A stretch of DNA of 64,000 bases from Paramyrothecium sp. XJ0827. Its lineage: Eukaryota; Ascomycota; Sordariomycetes; Hypocreales; Stachybotryaceae. Under the pieces are notes generated by a model. That model was not told the origin of the DNA. It ran no database searches and saw nothing but the letters and a program-made list of their open reading frames with translations. Positions 44,880-56,084 of this stretch are shown here, in pieces (positions within the stretch are counted from its first letter, which is position 1; each line of letters begins with the position of its first letter). Position numbers and translations under genes: made by a program. The stretch covers positions 3,782,001 to 3,846,000 of the forward strand of contig JAJFPB010000002.1 of assembly GCA_020881915.1 (NCBI GenBank), given 5' to 3'.

Positions 44880-45962
44880 ATGTCTTCTTCTCCAAGAATA
44901 AAGTTGGAGGAAAACGAGAACAACAAAGCTGGCGCTGGATCCAGCCAGAACCAAGCCCCTGCGGGTCAATGGCTACCCCACGGCGGACGCATCACCCGCG
45001 ACTCTGTGGCACCAGCCCAGCAGCGACGGCGTGGTGCGCCTCAGCAGAGGCCGGGTGCTGCTGCTCCTCAAACTCAACCTGTTGCTGCCCATGGACAGAA
45101 GCGTTCAGCTGCATTTAAGGACGAAGAGGATGAGGATTCAGACCGTGAAGGATACAGGCGCTACAAGTCCAGGAAACCTCACATGACCAATGCGGCCAAG
45201 GCAGAAAATGCCAAATTGCATTTTGTCCCGTCGATCGAGGCTGATGTGGTCGTGGATAAACAGACCGGGTCTGTTGTACAGACCAGAATGTACCAAGAGC
45301 GTGGAGGTCAATCCAGCAACATCGTGGCTCCTACCACCCGGGGAGGTGTCCGTGGCTTTGACTTCAAGATCAAGAACACGAAGGAGGCTTGGGTCGAGCT
45401 CGGCGAACAAGCCGCCTCCTATCTTAAGACGAAGGAAGTGATGGGCACCATGGTCCAGTCAGATGACAAGGCCTTCAGAGACGCGTTGGCGAACGAAAAC
45501 CATGCGCTATACAAGCACGTCCCGGTCATCGGCCAGACACAGCATCACGAGGTGCCTCAGCCTGACACTGACGAGACTCAGGACAATGATGAAGCCGCTC
45601 AGGACGATCATGACGCCGACGTCGCGATGGGGCAGGGCAATGAACAGCCCATGACAGACGAGCAACGTCGTGAGAAGGACGAGCGCTCGCGCAGGTTTTT
45701 GCGGGAGCAGGATGAACGCACTCTCGCTGAGCAAGCCCGCGCTGGGTTCCCCCCCGGTAGGGCTGGCAGCGTTCATCCGTCTGGGTCCAAATCAACCCTA
45801 AAGAATGTGACCATCTCAATCGCCAAAACCAAGCTGCCGCACGCCAAGCGCGGCGCAGTGGAGGTTGATAAATCAATCCCTTCTGCCGAGAAGGATACCG
45901 ATGGACAGAGTGGTGGGCAGCCCTCTAACGAGAGCGTCCATTCGATCAAATACGAGGACTAA
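44880..45962 (+). CDS. Unknown fungal protein, paralogue B of a local pair
   Basis: A single frame of 360 residues from the ATG at 44880 (MSSSPRIKLEENENN). An in-frame ATG at 44802 would add 26 residues, but the start at 44880 aligns with that of paralogue A. The N-terminus is Gln/Asn/Ala-rich and basic (RITRDSVAPAQQRRR...), then KDEEDEDSDREGYRRYKSRK, a plausible nuclear-localisation region. The core, residues about 120-210, shares TGS.VQTR.YQE, GFDFKIKNTKEAWVELGEQA and KHVPVIG with paralogue A. An acidic linker (DTDETQDNDEAAQDDHDAD) is followed by a basic helical stretch and a Ser/Gly-rich end with AKTKLPHAKRGAVEV. No known domain is recognised. Paralogue A has an intron in this core while B has none. 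It may be a nucleic-acid-associated protein; this is speculation from charge distribution. Confidence 0.65.
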   Translation: MSSSPRIKLEENENNKAGAGSSQNQAPAGQWLPHGGRITRDSVAPAQQRRRGAPQQRPGAAAPQTQPVAAHGQKRSAAFKDEEDEDSDREGYRRYKSRKPHMTNAAKAENAKLHFVPSIEADVVVDKQTGSVVQTRMYQERGGQSSNIVAPTTRGGVRGFDFKIKNTKEAWVELGEQAASYLKTKEVMGTMVQSDDKAFRDALANENHALYKHVPVIGQTQHHEVPQPDTDETQDNDEAAQDDHDADVAMGQGNEQPMTDEQRREKDERSRRFLREQDERTLAEQARAGFPPGRAGSVHPSGSKSTLKNVTISIAKTKLPHAKRGAVEVDKSIPSAEKDTDGQSGGQPSNESVHSIKYED

Positions 45963-48518
45963 ATATACAGGAGCGTCCGTCTCTCAACATCGTTTCCTGG
46001 CAGACGGGTACTGTTGTTGCCCTCTCAGTCACATTTCTACGTGACAAGTAAATTGTCGCCATTATTGCTCATCCGAGCAGCTTGGCTCCTTTGCTTTCAG
46101 CCAAAGTTGAGTTTTCCTGAACGCTGTCTTTCATCAGACATTGTTTGATGGAGCCACCACGGCGTGTGTTATCTCATCGGTGCTCTGATTTTCGTGTTCA
46201 TGTGGTATATGGTGCTCCTGCTTGCACATTTTGTTGATTTTCGCGCTCTTTTTTATACTCACCTTTCCTTCCCGTTTGAGAATCATGTTGGTCAGTTGTG
46301 CTGGAGGTTGCTCAAGGTCAGCAATCCTCAAGTCCTAGTTCCGTGCTCACCGCTAACAGATATCGCCAGTCACACATATCGATTCTTGAAACCACATCGA
46401 TACAACAGCAGTCGCCGCCCTCACATTTCGTTCTTCCCGAGTTTGTGAGCCGCCCGGCACTCAAGATGCAACCAATTATAACAGCAGTACCTGCGTTCAC
46501 TGCCCTCACTTCTCGTTCTTCGTGAGCCACTTGGTGCTCAGATCCCACCGGTCAAAATAGCTTTATCTGCCTCGCAGCAAGCAGGCCACGCAACATCAAG
46601 CTTGCCTCATCTTACGATACGAGATCCTTCTTCATACCTCTCGGATTTGCCCACCTATCGTCCACCGGAAGACTCTCCAAATCATGCAGCTCCGCCTGCC
46701 TTTTTCGAAGTCCATTCATCTCGCTGCACTAGCTTCTTCGTGGATCAGATCCACCACCCATGCCGCCAGGCTCGTTTTAAGTCGTACCTAAGGCAAAGTC
46801 AGCAAAGGTTGTTCTCTGCACAGGCCAGATATACCATGTCACGAAGCTGACCGGCAAACTTAGGATCGCAATTGTAGCACCCTAAGCGAAACACATTGTA
46901 CATTTGGGACGCCTTCAACAACACGAACGCAAGGCAGGAGTTGGGAGGCGAGATCCAGAAGCGACTCAGTCTTGCAGTGGTTGTGTAGAATTTAGGTGTA
47001 CGGAGTGGAACAACAATGCAAACAAGCTTCATCATTCGTGCTTTCCATTGTGCATACATAAGGATATGCTCCAGTGTAAATGTAAGATAAGTCCACTGAT
47101 GAACACGTAGGACCCGTCACTCCATTGTCAAACATAGTTCCCACGATTTGGAGAGATTGGGGAATGGATACGGGCATCCCTACGCACCACCAATGCTTTG
47201 AAGCCAATGGCCAAATGCCAACCAAACCCGCGGTGTCTTTATTTATGGACTCTGATATGGACATTGACCTAAAAGACCGCAAAATTCTTTTGAACTTGTG
47301 GCTTTTATTCACGTTTTAACTCGTGCATATATACCCCTTGACGAGATTCAGATGTTCCAACGCCATCACCGGACTTCCTGATGCATGTTTGGTCGGCAGA
47401 TATCTTTCACGGCCTCTCCTCTTTCCGCGTAGGCTTTGCAGGGGGCTCTGCTCCTGGTTTAGTTGTTTCATTTGGACTTGGGCAACGTCGCGGTCCAGGC
47501 GTTCCTTGTCCGAACAAAAAGACTTTTTGTGTTGCCGCTGGTGTGGCATCCATCATCGGACTGTCGCCCTGCAAGTTTGTGCTATGTCTGGAAGGTTGAC
47601 CAGGACCCAAGGAGGCAGTTGAGACCATAGTAACACATGTCAACGAGACATCGGAGAACGCGAGAGCCAATTCAACGAGTCGAAGCATCTTTCCTCTCAA
47701 ACAGCCTGCGCCATCAGATGATGTGTGGGCGATCACGTAGTATTGGTTATGATATGCGTAAAGGGCTTGTGCAGCTGGCGTTCAGCATCCAGTTAAGTAG
47801 CGTTCAGTCGATCTCTTGGTGCTTGTGGCGTATGGCTCACGGTCCACGTTTGGTATTCGAGACAAGCTGGGTGCAGTAGGTACATGTTCGCAAGGCATTG
47901 ATATTTGACCCGCCCAACTAAGGCCCAGGATGAGAATGGTGGGGTTGCCAGTGAATAGCTGCGTCGGAGAAGAGCAACAGCAGAGATATTTCGTCGAATG
48001 GTTCTTCGAGGGTGTTCTGATGAACTGGCACCGGTAATTGCTAACAGCGGCGCATGGGTAGAGCTGAACGGCAGTGCTCATTTGTATCGGAGCGTTCATA
48101 AACGCTAGATGTCGTTGCCTTTTTGTAGCATGTTGGATGTGCTGTTCGGTGGAGGAGCATCTCGAAATACGATGGTCGAAGCAATGTCGTGAAATACAGT
48201 TGTAGTTGTTGCGTCCTTCCCACCCAGCCACTCGTCGCTACTCATGAACCAAACCTGCACCTTCCGTCCACCGACCCTGAAAACCCGGTAGCCTGTTTCA
48301 ACTCCGGTGTGTACCTTGTCTTGATCAAACTCCCCGGAAAGCACTGCTTCTAGCCCATCTCATATCACTCCCTTAAGCTGGAAATCATAGAGTTTCAACT
48401 TGCAACCGTTTTGTTGGCGCAGTGCTGATTGTAACGTTGAGTATCAGGGTACTCTGTACCCGATGCTTCCGTGGTACCAATTGATACCACGTACATGTGA
48501 GGATAGTGATGTAGCTCC
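45963..48518. other. 2.5 kb without a recognised gene, accessory segment
   Basis: No frame has domain content. The short frames (for example 47407-47736 and 48105-48344, both minus) may be relics but none is identifiable. G/C content is lower than in the rest of the window. Confidence 0.4.
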
Positions 48519-48807
48519 TCAGGCACGTCGAGCCCTCTTCCTCTCGGCCTCGCCATCGTCACCCGGGACTGTGCGTTTATGCAAAGTCTGGGTGGTGTCC
48601 GAAGAAGGCAGCTCTTTCGCCCCTCGGACTTGCTATCGAGCCGCTTGCAATTCGTTGCTTTGCAGCTCGGCTTCCTTCTGAAGTCTCTCGAGGGACTGCT
48701 TGACTTCCCTCAGCTCTGCCTCCTGGGCCTTGAATGCACGTTGCGTGCTCGAGTTTGCCGTGAGCGCGTCCAACGTCGCCTGGCTCGACTCGTCGACCCT
48801 CTTGCGC

Positions 48808-48838
<31 letters not shown>

Positions 48839-49165
48839 CAAGAGCGCTCCGCGTCTTTGAGCTTTGCCGAGACTTTCGGTCAATGACCTGGAAGACTTCA
48901 GAGCCCCTTTTAGCTCTTTGTCTTTCTCGGAGAGCTGTTTCTCCAGAGATCCGACAGTATTCTGGGCACCTGCAAGAAGTGCTTTGTGATGCCCAGCACT
49001 CTGCGTGGTAGATTCGAGGGAGTCCTTGAACTTTCGAATTTCCTCGTCTTTCTCCCGGACGTGCCTCCTGGCAAGCTGTAGAGCTTCCTTTGCCTGTTCC
49101 AGCTCCGAGGTTTTGGCCCTGTGACTCTTTTGCTCGGAGTCAAGGGAGTGGACACCTAAATTCAT
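48519..49165 (-). pseudogene. Broken coiled-coil protein gene with A27 run
   Basis: The minus strand encodes a charged helical protein, starting MNLGVHSLDSEQKSHRAKTS and continuing EALQLARRHVREKDEEIRKF, with heptad-like spacing. A T27 run (plus-strand A27, 48808-48834) interrupts it. Beyond the run the coiled coil continues in another frame (VDESSQATLDALTANSSTQ, AELREVKQSLERLQKEAELQ). It then meets an in-frame TAG (48635-48633) before a basic tail, ERKRARRA, and stop at 48521-48519. The TAG lies where CAG would be expected, a C-to-T change in a CpA context. A further frame change near 48870 is possible. I read it as a decayed gene or gene fragment. The parent family is not recognised, since coiled coils resemble each other too much. 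Confidence 0.6.
48808..48834 (+). repeat. Poly-A run, 27 nt
   Basis: Twenty-seven consecutive A followed by TTTGC, inside the coiled-coil relic. Its length affects the reading frame of the relic, and homopolymers of this length are often mis-called. Confidence 0.95.
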
Positions 49166-49301
49166 GACGGTCCGGAGGAGGGAATTATTATACTACAACA
49201 ACTCGACCTGTTCCAAATGCCCGAGAGAGGGCTACCCTAGAGAATCATCCTTGTGACCAAATGGACAGGCCATCATTTTATGAGTATCAAATGAACCTGT
49301 T

Positions 49302-50393
49302 GTGGCTGCTACGAATAATCAGAGATCCGTGACCTTTATTGAGCTTAATCGTTCTCTAGCAGTGACCTTAGCCACCGCTCTGGCTGCCTCGATGGGTTAC
49401 GACATTGTCAATGAGGGGATTTTCTTGTGTTCATCTTCAAAAGAGGGAAACATTAATGAGACTATTCACGTATGTACATACAGATCACCGGGGGCTCCTA
49501 CGCCTTCTGCGGACTGGTACGCAAACCTCACGGTCAACACTGTCATTGCCCTATTAGCAACGATGTGCCGGGCCACAGTCTCCCGTGAGCGAGGGTATAT
49601 CGCAGCTCAAGTGGAACTAGCTAGCAAGCGGAAGGAGGTCGCTACGGGATCTGGAAGTGTTTGACCAAGCGAGCCGGGGACCGTGGGGAAGTGTGCAGAT
49701 GGTAATGGTTGTTCGCGGCCAGTAAGTCCCGAGGCACGCCAGTCGCGGCTTGGACATTCACTTTGATAGGATATTTGCAGTAACCTTTGCCCTGCTTTTG
49801 ACCACCGGACTCGCGACTCCAACCTTGACGCAGTCTGCCGTCGTCATAAGCACCGAGCTTGTGAGTAGCACCGAGGAGACCGCTTCTATCAGGATCATAG
49901 ATGCCATCCCAGCATTCTCTTCGCGCAGTAGCACGAGGGTAAGCCTTTGGCAGGGTGGTGATTCCTATATCTATTCGCTAACATGGCCAATCTATACTGG
50001 AGAACTTGAAGCACTCTGCATTCCAAGTCAAGGCTGTGGGGAAACACTAGAATGATGGGAGAGTCTGTTCTACAGCCATGACGAATCCGTACGAGGCTCG
50101 AGCCATCCGATTTCAAGTCCCATGTTGGCCGACACGTCTTGCAGGCTACGAGAAGCTGGCCATAGGGTGAATGGAGAAGTGCTGGTGCCGAAAGTATTTA
50201 TCAAAGTCGCTGGGCTTGGCTATTGTTTCTCGGGGCGCAGATCCTCCTCTCCGTTCTGTATACCGCGGTCGTGATGGTGCAGATAGCGTACGCCGGGGTT
50301 GATGTAATAAAGAATTTGTATGTTACGAGCCTGTTTGCTGTTAACCACGAGATGAACAACACATCTTACCCCACGGTCAAGCCTGGCCTTTGA
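49302..50393 (+). pseudogene. Decayed DUF3176-type membrane protein gene
   Basis: Pieces of one fungal membrane-protein family lie in order but in different frames. First is a region with ANLTVNTVIALLATMCRATV (about 49515-49575), like the second membrane helix of DUF3176. Then, in another frame, the signature DLEVFDQASRGPWGS (about 49647-49692), characteristic of the family, ending in a stop. Then VTFALLLTTGLATPTLTQSAV near 49780. Last is a C-terminal RWAWLLFLGAQILLSVLYTAVV helix from about 50208, ending in TGA at 50391-50393. The middle extracellular part (about 250 residues in intact relatives) is mostly missing. At least three frameshifts and a large deletion make it non-functional. It sits beside the AT-rich block at 50.5 kb. 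Confidence 0.7.
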
Positions 50394-50950
50394 AGAACGG
50401 TAAGTAATTATATTATAGCGAGACTGCAGAATAGCGAGGGCAGATGGGTAGTAAATGTTACTTAATTAGCAATTGCCCCAGTAGTTACAGGTAGGATAAA
50501 GGGGAGTATCTATACTAGCTAGAAAGATATAACTAGCGAGGATAATATTTTATAAGCTATCTTAAATTTAATATATTATATTATAATATTTATAATATAA
50601 AATATAAATATAATTTTAAATAATATAATTTTAATTAATATAAAAATAATAAAATATTAATATAATTTTAATTAATATAATTTTAATTAATATAAAAATA
50701 ATGAAATATTAATATAATTTTAATTAATATAATTTTTATTAATATTTTTTATTTTTTTATTAATATTTTATTTAAATTATTTATATTAGAAATTTACTAA
50801 TATTACAAGCATACAAGACATCACCAAGTAATAGCAGCACAAGCACAAGCATGGTCAGAAACGTAAATAGAAGCTACCGAGTCATAAGATAGGAGGGTAT
50901 AATAATAAGTCCCGATACAGAAAAGGCAAAGTTCACGCGTGCACCCGAAA
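50394..50950. other. AT-rich island (core 50525-50805)
   Basis: The core is almost pure A/T, built from repeated TTTTAATTAATATAA and TAATATAATTTTAA units. It separates the decayed region from the kinase gene, whose stop is at 50951. Such islands in these fungi usually derive from transposons mutated by repeat-induced point mutation. No coding sequence. Confidence 0.85.
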
Positions 50951-53103
50951 TCATGAGACTTCCTGGCCGTCCTCCAGCTCGCTAAACTGCAGGCCGCCGG
51001 GGATGTGCATGGCGTCGCGGACCCAGGGGTGGCTGGCGACCTTGTCGACGCCCCAGCGGGAGCGGGCGCGCTTGAGGAGGGCCTCGGTGATGTCGAGGGC
51101 GCCGGAGAGGCCCTTGTCGCGGAACTTGGCCTCGTCGGCGTCGTGGTCGGTGTCGTCGCCGGCGTACTCGACCCAGCGCCACTCGACGCGGGCGATGCGG
51201 TGGCTGGTGCGGCTGCGCATGCGGTGGGCGTCGCTCATGCCGGGGTGGGGGTCGAAGGGCAGGCGGGCCTCGAGGAGGGCGTAGAGGAGGACGCCGAGGG
51301 ACCAGGCGTCGGTGGCGCGGCCGTCGTAGGGCTGGCCCATGATGACCTCGGGGGCGGCGTAGTCCTCGGAGCCGCAGCGGGTTTCGAGCTTTTCGTCGTC
51401 GGCGATGCGCCTGGAGAGGCCGAGGTCCGTGAGGTTGATGACGGGATAGGGGTAGGTGAGCCAGTCGACGGCGGAGTTTTCGAGCTCGGACGGCGTCAGG
51501 TTCACGAGGACATCTAAAGGTCAGCGGGGTTCGAGGGACGGACGACGCACGTACTCTCGAGTTTGATGTCGCGGTGGACTATCCTGCGCTCGTGCAGGTA
51601 GCTCACCGCGCCGACCAGCTCGGCAAAGATGCGCCGCAGCAGGGCGGGGCCCAGGACGTTGCGGTGCGTGGTTGCGACGTCGAACAGGTCGCCGCCGGCG
51701 CAGTAGGAGAGGATGAGGATGGCCCTGGTCGGCTCGATGCTCCAGGCCTTGAGGTCGACGAGGGAGGGGTGGTGGATGGACTGGAGGATCTCGAGCTCGC
51801 GCTTGAGGCTCATCTCGACGCGCTCCTCGCTGGCGCCGCCGCGCGGGCCATGCTCGCAGATCTTGACGGCGACGAGCGTCTTGCGCAGGCTGTCTGGGTA
51901 CTCGTCGGGCACCATCTGGCTGGTGGCGAGCATGACGCGGCTAAAGGTGCCCTGGCCGAGCAGGCGGATGGATCGCCAGCGACGCCTCTTGTTGTCGTAG
52001 CGGCCGCGCGCCTCAAAGTACTCGTAGCTGGATTGCTTCTTTTCGGAATCCTTGGAGGACTCGCTCGGCGGCGGGGTAGGGGGCTGGGCGAGGGTTGGGG
52101 TGAGCCCGCGCGACTCTGCGTAGTTGAGCTCTCGTCTCAATTGCGGCTCCTGGGCGTCCGTGTTGATGTTGAGGTGTTGGGCGGAGACGGTGACGAGGCG
52201 CCGGGCGGCGGCCACGGTGTCGGGAACGTAGTCGCTGATGCTGCGGTTCCTTCCGTGCTTGGGGGCCTGGGGCTGTGGCTGGCTCGGCGCGGCGCCTGGC
52301 TCCAGGGAGGCGTACATCTTGCGCTTGGAGGCGTTGGCGATGGCCGTGTCGATGGACTCGCCGGAGCTCGTGACCAAGGCCGAGCCCTCGCCGACGGTCT
52401 TGAGGGTCCGGGGGGGGGAGGCGGAGCCGGCCGTGAGCCGCTTCCAGGGGCCGGGAGAGTCTCCGGACATGAGGGGGCTCGGGAGGGGTGTCACGTCGCC
52501 CATGGCGCTGATGATGGGGCTGGGCAGGCCGCTGCTGGAGCCGCTGCCGTAGCTGTGGGCCAGGGCCGCCTTGAGGCTGGGCGTGCGAGAGATGCCGATG
52601 CTGCTGCTCGACGGCTTGCGGTTGAGGGACAGCGAGGCTCTCGAGGGGGAGAGATTCGAGGTGGGGTTGCCATTGCCGAGAATGTCCAACCGGGAGGGAA
52701 AGGCAGTGTTTGTGTCGGTGGAAATGCGCAAGGGCGAGACGCGGGTGGATTCTCTGTCGGGAACGCTGTCATCGCGGCTGCCAGGGGGCGACGGAGCGAC
52801 GGTATTCGAACGGAATTGAGGCTGAGGTCGTGTTGGCGTGGCGGCCGGAGGGTCGGGTTTGGTGTTGGTAGCGCTGTGCATGATTTGGTTGAGATCGCCG
52901 TGTATTTGACTCTCCGCGGACGATCTTGTGTCGCCGTGTATTTGACTGCCCGCGGATGAATTGCCATCATCGTGTATTTGACCGGCAGATGGACTGCTAT
53001 CGCCGTGTATTTGACTGCCCGCAGATGAACCAGCATCGCCGTGCACGCGACTGGCAAGGTCGGTCGGTGCCGTCAAGGTTCGGGGAGAGATGTTGTCGGT
53101 CAT
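50951..53103 (-). CDS. CAMK-like Ser/Thr protein kinase with disordered N-terminus
   Basis: Two exons (53103-51555 and 51513-50951; intron 51514-51554, GTACGT...CTTTAG, 41 nt, one of the shortest here) give 703 residues. Residues 1-370 are Ser/Pro-rich, beginning with five (Q)IHGD repeats. The kinase domain runs from about 374 to 690: glycine loop GQGTFS, VAVKIC (ATP Lys), RELEIL (helix C Glu), HRDIKLENV spanning the splice, and INLTDLGLSR in place of DFG. Then come CGSEDYAAPEVI (activation segment and APE) and DAWSLGVLLYALLEARLPFD. The catalytic residues are present, so activity is expected. The CGSEDYAAPE and late WRW motifs fit a fungal CAMK-group clade near yeast Prr-type kinases, which I name only as a likeness. 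The upstream Ser/Pro tail suggests regulation by phosphorylation. Confidence 0.86.
52893..53052 (-). repeat. Five IHGD coding repeats in the kinase gene
   Basis: Imperfect tandem units of 30-36 bp contain TCGCCGTGTATTTGACT-like cores and encode (S/A)(Q)IH(G/D)D. They lie at the extreme N-terminus of the kinase. Confidence 0.85.
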
Positions 53104-56084
53104 CGTCGAAGCAACCAGGCGCCGTGCAGGCTTCGAGGCCCACGCGAGCTCGACGGGCGGCGCTGTGCGATGAGCGACAACTGCCGTGACAGAGGATGGA
53201 TGTCAATGTCGTGGCAGAGGGTGGATGTCAATGTCGTGACAGAGGTTCGTCAATGTCGTTGGACGTCAAATCGTTGGACGTCGATTCGACCCGAGGTCCG
53301 GTGGGGGCGGGGACTCGATCAGAGGGCTCGCCGCACGGACAGGCAGTCTTTATAACGCGCACATGAGCTTCGAGCGAGGCGAGGGCAAAGCCGTGGGCTC
53401 TGCAGAGGTGGGAGGCCCGTGTGGGACGACGGGCGCTGTCGGTGGGAAGGGAGAAAAGGCTGGGGTCAGAGAATTGACGGATGTCGTTGAAGGCCTGGAG
53501 GTCGAGTCTCGGTCGGTCGCGAACGTTCCGCTTTCGTACGTCCGCTGCAACTACCTGCCTCAGCGCTAACGGCAAGCTCTGGTCGTAGGGCAGAAGGGGT
53601 TAGCGAGGACGGGGCAGGGCGTGGGTTCAGCGGCGTTCCGGGCACTGTGGAGGACCTGCGCAAGGTATCGCAGCGGCACGCGCGAGGTATCCTGGTCAAG
53701 GTTCTTTGAAGAGGCGCAAATGCCCGAGACATGGGTCCTTGCTCTTCTATCCCGACGATTCTCAAATGCACCGCTGATGGAACGAGATGCACCGCAGATG
53801 AAACGAGTACGATGTGCTTCACCAGGACAGAAGACAACACACTATGAGATAGTCGCCGCCATGAAACGCTTATGAACCGAAACGTCAACGCGACCCGATG
53901 CCTAAAAATACACGCGGTTTGGTAGCGCAGAACCGGCCCAGGCCCCCGGGTACCAGCATGCACTGTAGACTCTGCTTGACACCAGCCTTCGATGACGGCG
54001 CTCTTTGTTCTGTGAGTCCAATGAGAAGCCGAACATGCAACACGCTCGTTCACTGACCGAGCGATCTTGAATCGATGGCCTTGAATCGAGCGATGGCCTT
54101 GGATCAACTTCTTCGCATTCAACCCGCACAGTCTCACCAATTCGTCGAGGACCCGCAGTGCACGATCGCCGCTGGTCGATATTACGTTGCAGCGCCAATT
54201 TACCGTCCCAACGTCTGAATCTTTTTGTCAAGGGTCGTCCCCTGCAAAGTATAACATGACATGATGTCCGGTGACGAGCAGAAATGACTGCAACATGGTG
54301 GAAATTGCACAATTGCCGTCGACCGTAATAGCGAAAATTACAATGCCGCCCCGCTCGGAACAAAGTGGCAGCCTCGTTGCAAAAGCCTATCCAGCGTGAA
54401 ATATCCAGCGCACGAAAGGCTCGCTGTGCGAGCGATGCCTTCCTGCACCCCATGCACGTTACGTTGCGTCACAATACGAGTCCCTGCGCTGCGCTCCCCG
54501 CATGGCAAAGGCAGGGGAGCGTTGAGGTCGGCCAGAAATGGCTCAAGTCCTCGAGCCGTCGCCTCCTTTTTACCCCAGGAAAGTGATGAACCATTGGTCC
54601 GCCTCTCCTACCCCACGAAGCTGTCAACCCAGGTCCGACGCCTCAGCCTGGTCCGTCGGGAGACAGGGTGGCGGTGTCACGAACACGAACTCCCAAGACC
54701 CCATCGTGAGGCTCAACCAGAGAAGCGGCCTGGTTTCGGAAACATTGTCACATGCTCCGTGCTGGAGGCTTCCCTGCAGGCAGTGATGGGATGCAGCAGG
54801 GCCGCTCGTTCAACAGCATGGCGGCCGGGTAGCAGACGGCTGCGGTCGCTTGCATGCAGAGTGGTACGTGCATTGTGTAGCCGTCGTATAATCAGGTTGA
54901 CCAGCAGGCCTGCTCTGATCTGGCGAGTCCGCCGTAGAAACTTCAGACATTGGCGCTTTCTCCAGAGACGGCCAGTTTCATCGTGTAGAGGGCAGCGATT
55001 CACGCCCGAGAGAGAGAGGTATCATGCTTCGTGGCTCGTCTCATATCCAATTCCGGGCCTCGGCCATTCAGCCGTTGATGTCTCGTGCAATCCCGGCATC
55101 CGGACCGGCCCGCGTCCATGGCCCGTCTCATTCCGTTCAAGAGAGCGCGACCACAAGAATCACCACTCAGAAACTCTGGGGATGAAGCAAATTGAGGTCC
55201 TTTGCAACGTCCTGCGATGAACGTCTGCGAACAAGTGCTCACGTTAGCCTCTTGATAAGTCATCATTTGGCTGGTGCGCCTTGGCTACCCTAGACAAACT
55301 CGCCCAACTATGACCATGAAATAGGTTTGAGACTTCATGGAGACTCGTATCAAACACTCTCTTGTCGTCTGCAAATTCCAACAGTACACCTATGAATGGT
55401 AATCAGACTAATCTGGCCATCAAAATATACCGGCCACCTCACAGCCTGTCATCCCTCGCGATAAGCTTAAAGCAGGACTGTCCGCATTGACTCACCCTGT
55501 GCTGACTCCCCACACAGCCTCATCCCATCTCCGTCTCACCGCATGCGCCCTCCCGCAGACACCCTGGCGTTGAGGCTCTGTGGTGACTCGTAACACGTAA
55601 CACCGAACCTCGCAGACGTGTAACTATGATTCGTTTCGCCTAGACGCCACAGCCTCAGCAGCTGAAGCCATGCAGCTGCTTCAACCATCCTGGTATAATT
55701 ACCCTTATGGGAACCTGTTCTGAAAACCGAGGAATTCCAGCGCACAATGTTGTCACGACAAGTCATCACGACTGATGTCACCACGACTGATGTCAGATAA
55801 TGGCCTCTGCCAAGTCGCTGCATATGCCCTAATTAAGACATCTATCCAATGGCCACATAATCGTACAGTTCATGGTATATTCGTAAGCACCCATGTGCGT
55901 AAGCAATAGTCGCAGCATCGGGGCGACAGCCTGCCCTAACTCCGTCCATTATTATCACGGTAATGACCGGCCTAGACCCTGGTCACCACCATTCATCCAA
56001 TAAGCAATTCTAATAGCCAGTAACTCCAGAACCATGCACCAGCCTTCGTTGCTGTCGAGCCGATAAGGAAGAGAGCCGAGTCGG
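53104..56084. other. 3 kb without a recognised gene
   Basis: Upstream of the kinase gene and 3' of the second Clr5 gene. Direct repeats of TGGATGTCAATGTCGTG (near 53197 and 53221) sit just upstream of the kinase. Open frames of up to 274 codons occur in several overlapping registers without domains. No RNA gene seen. Confidence 0.45.

Noticed and set aside
48808..48834. Poly-A run as the tail of a retroposed element
   Set aside because: No target-site duplication or element body is visible next to it, and coding sequence of the coiled-coil relic continues on both sides.
51574..52959. 461-codon open frame antisense to the kinase gene
   Set aside because: Gly/Ala/Val/Leu-rich repeats result from GC-rich third positions of the kinase; no start context or domain.
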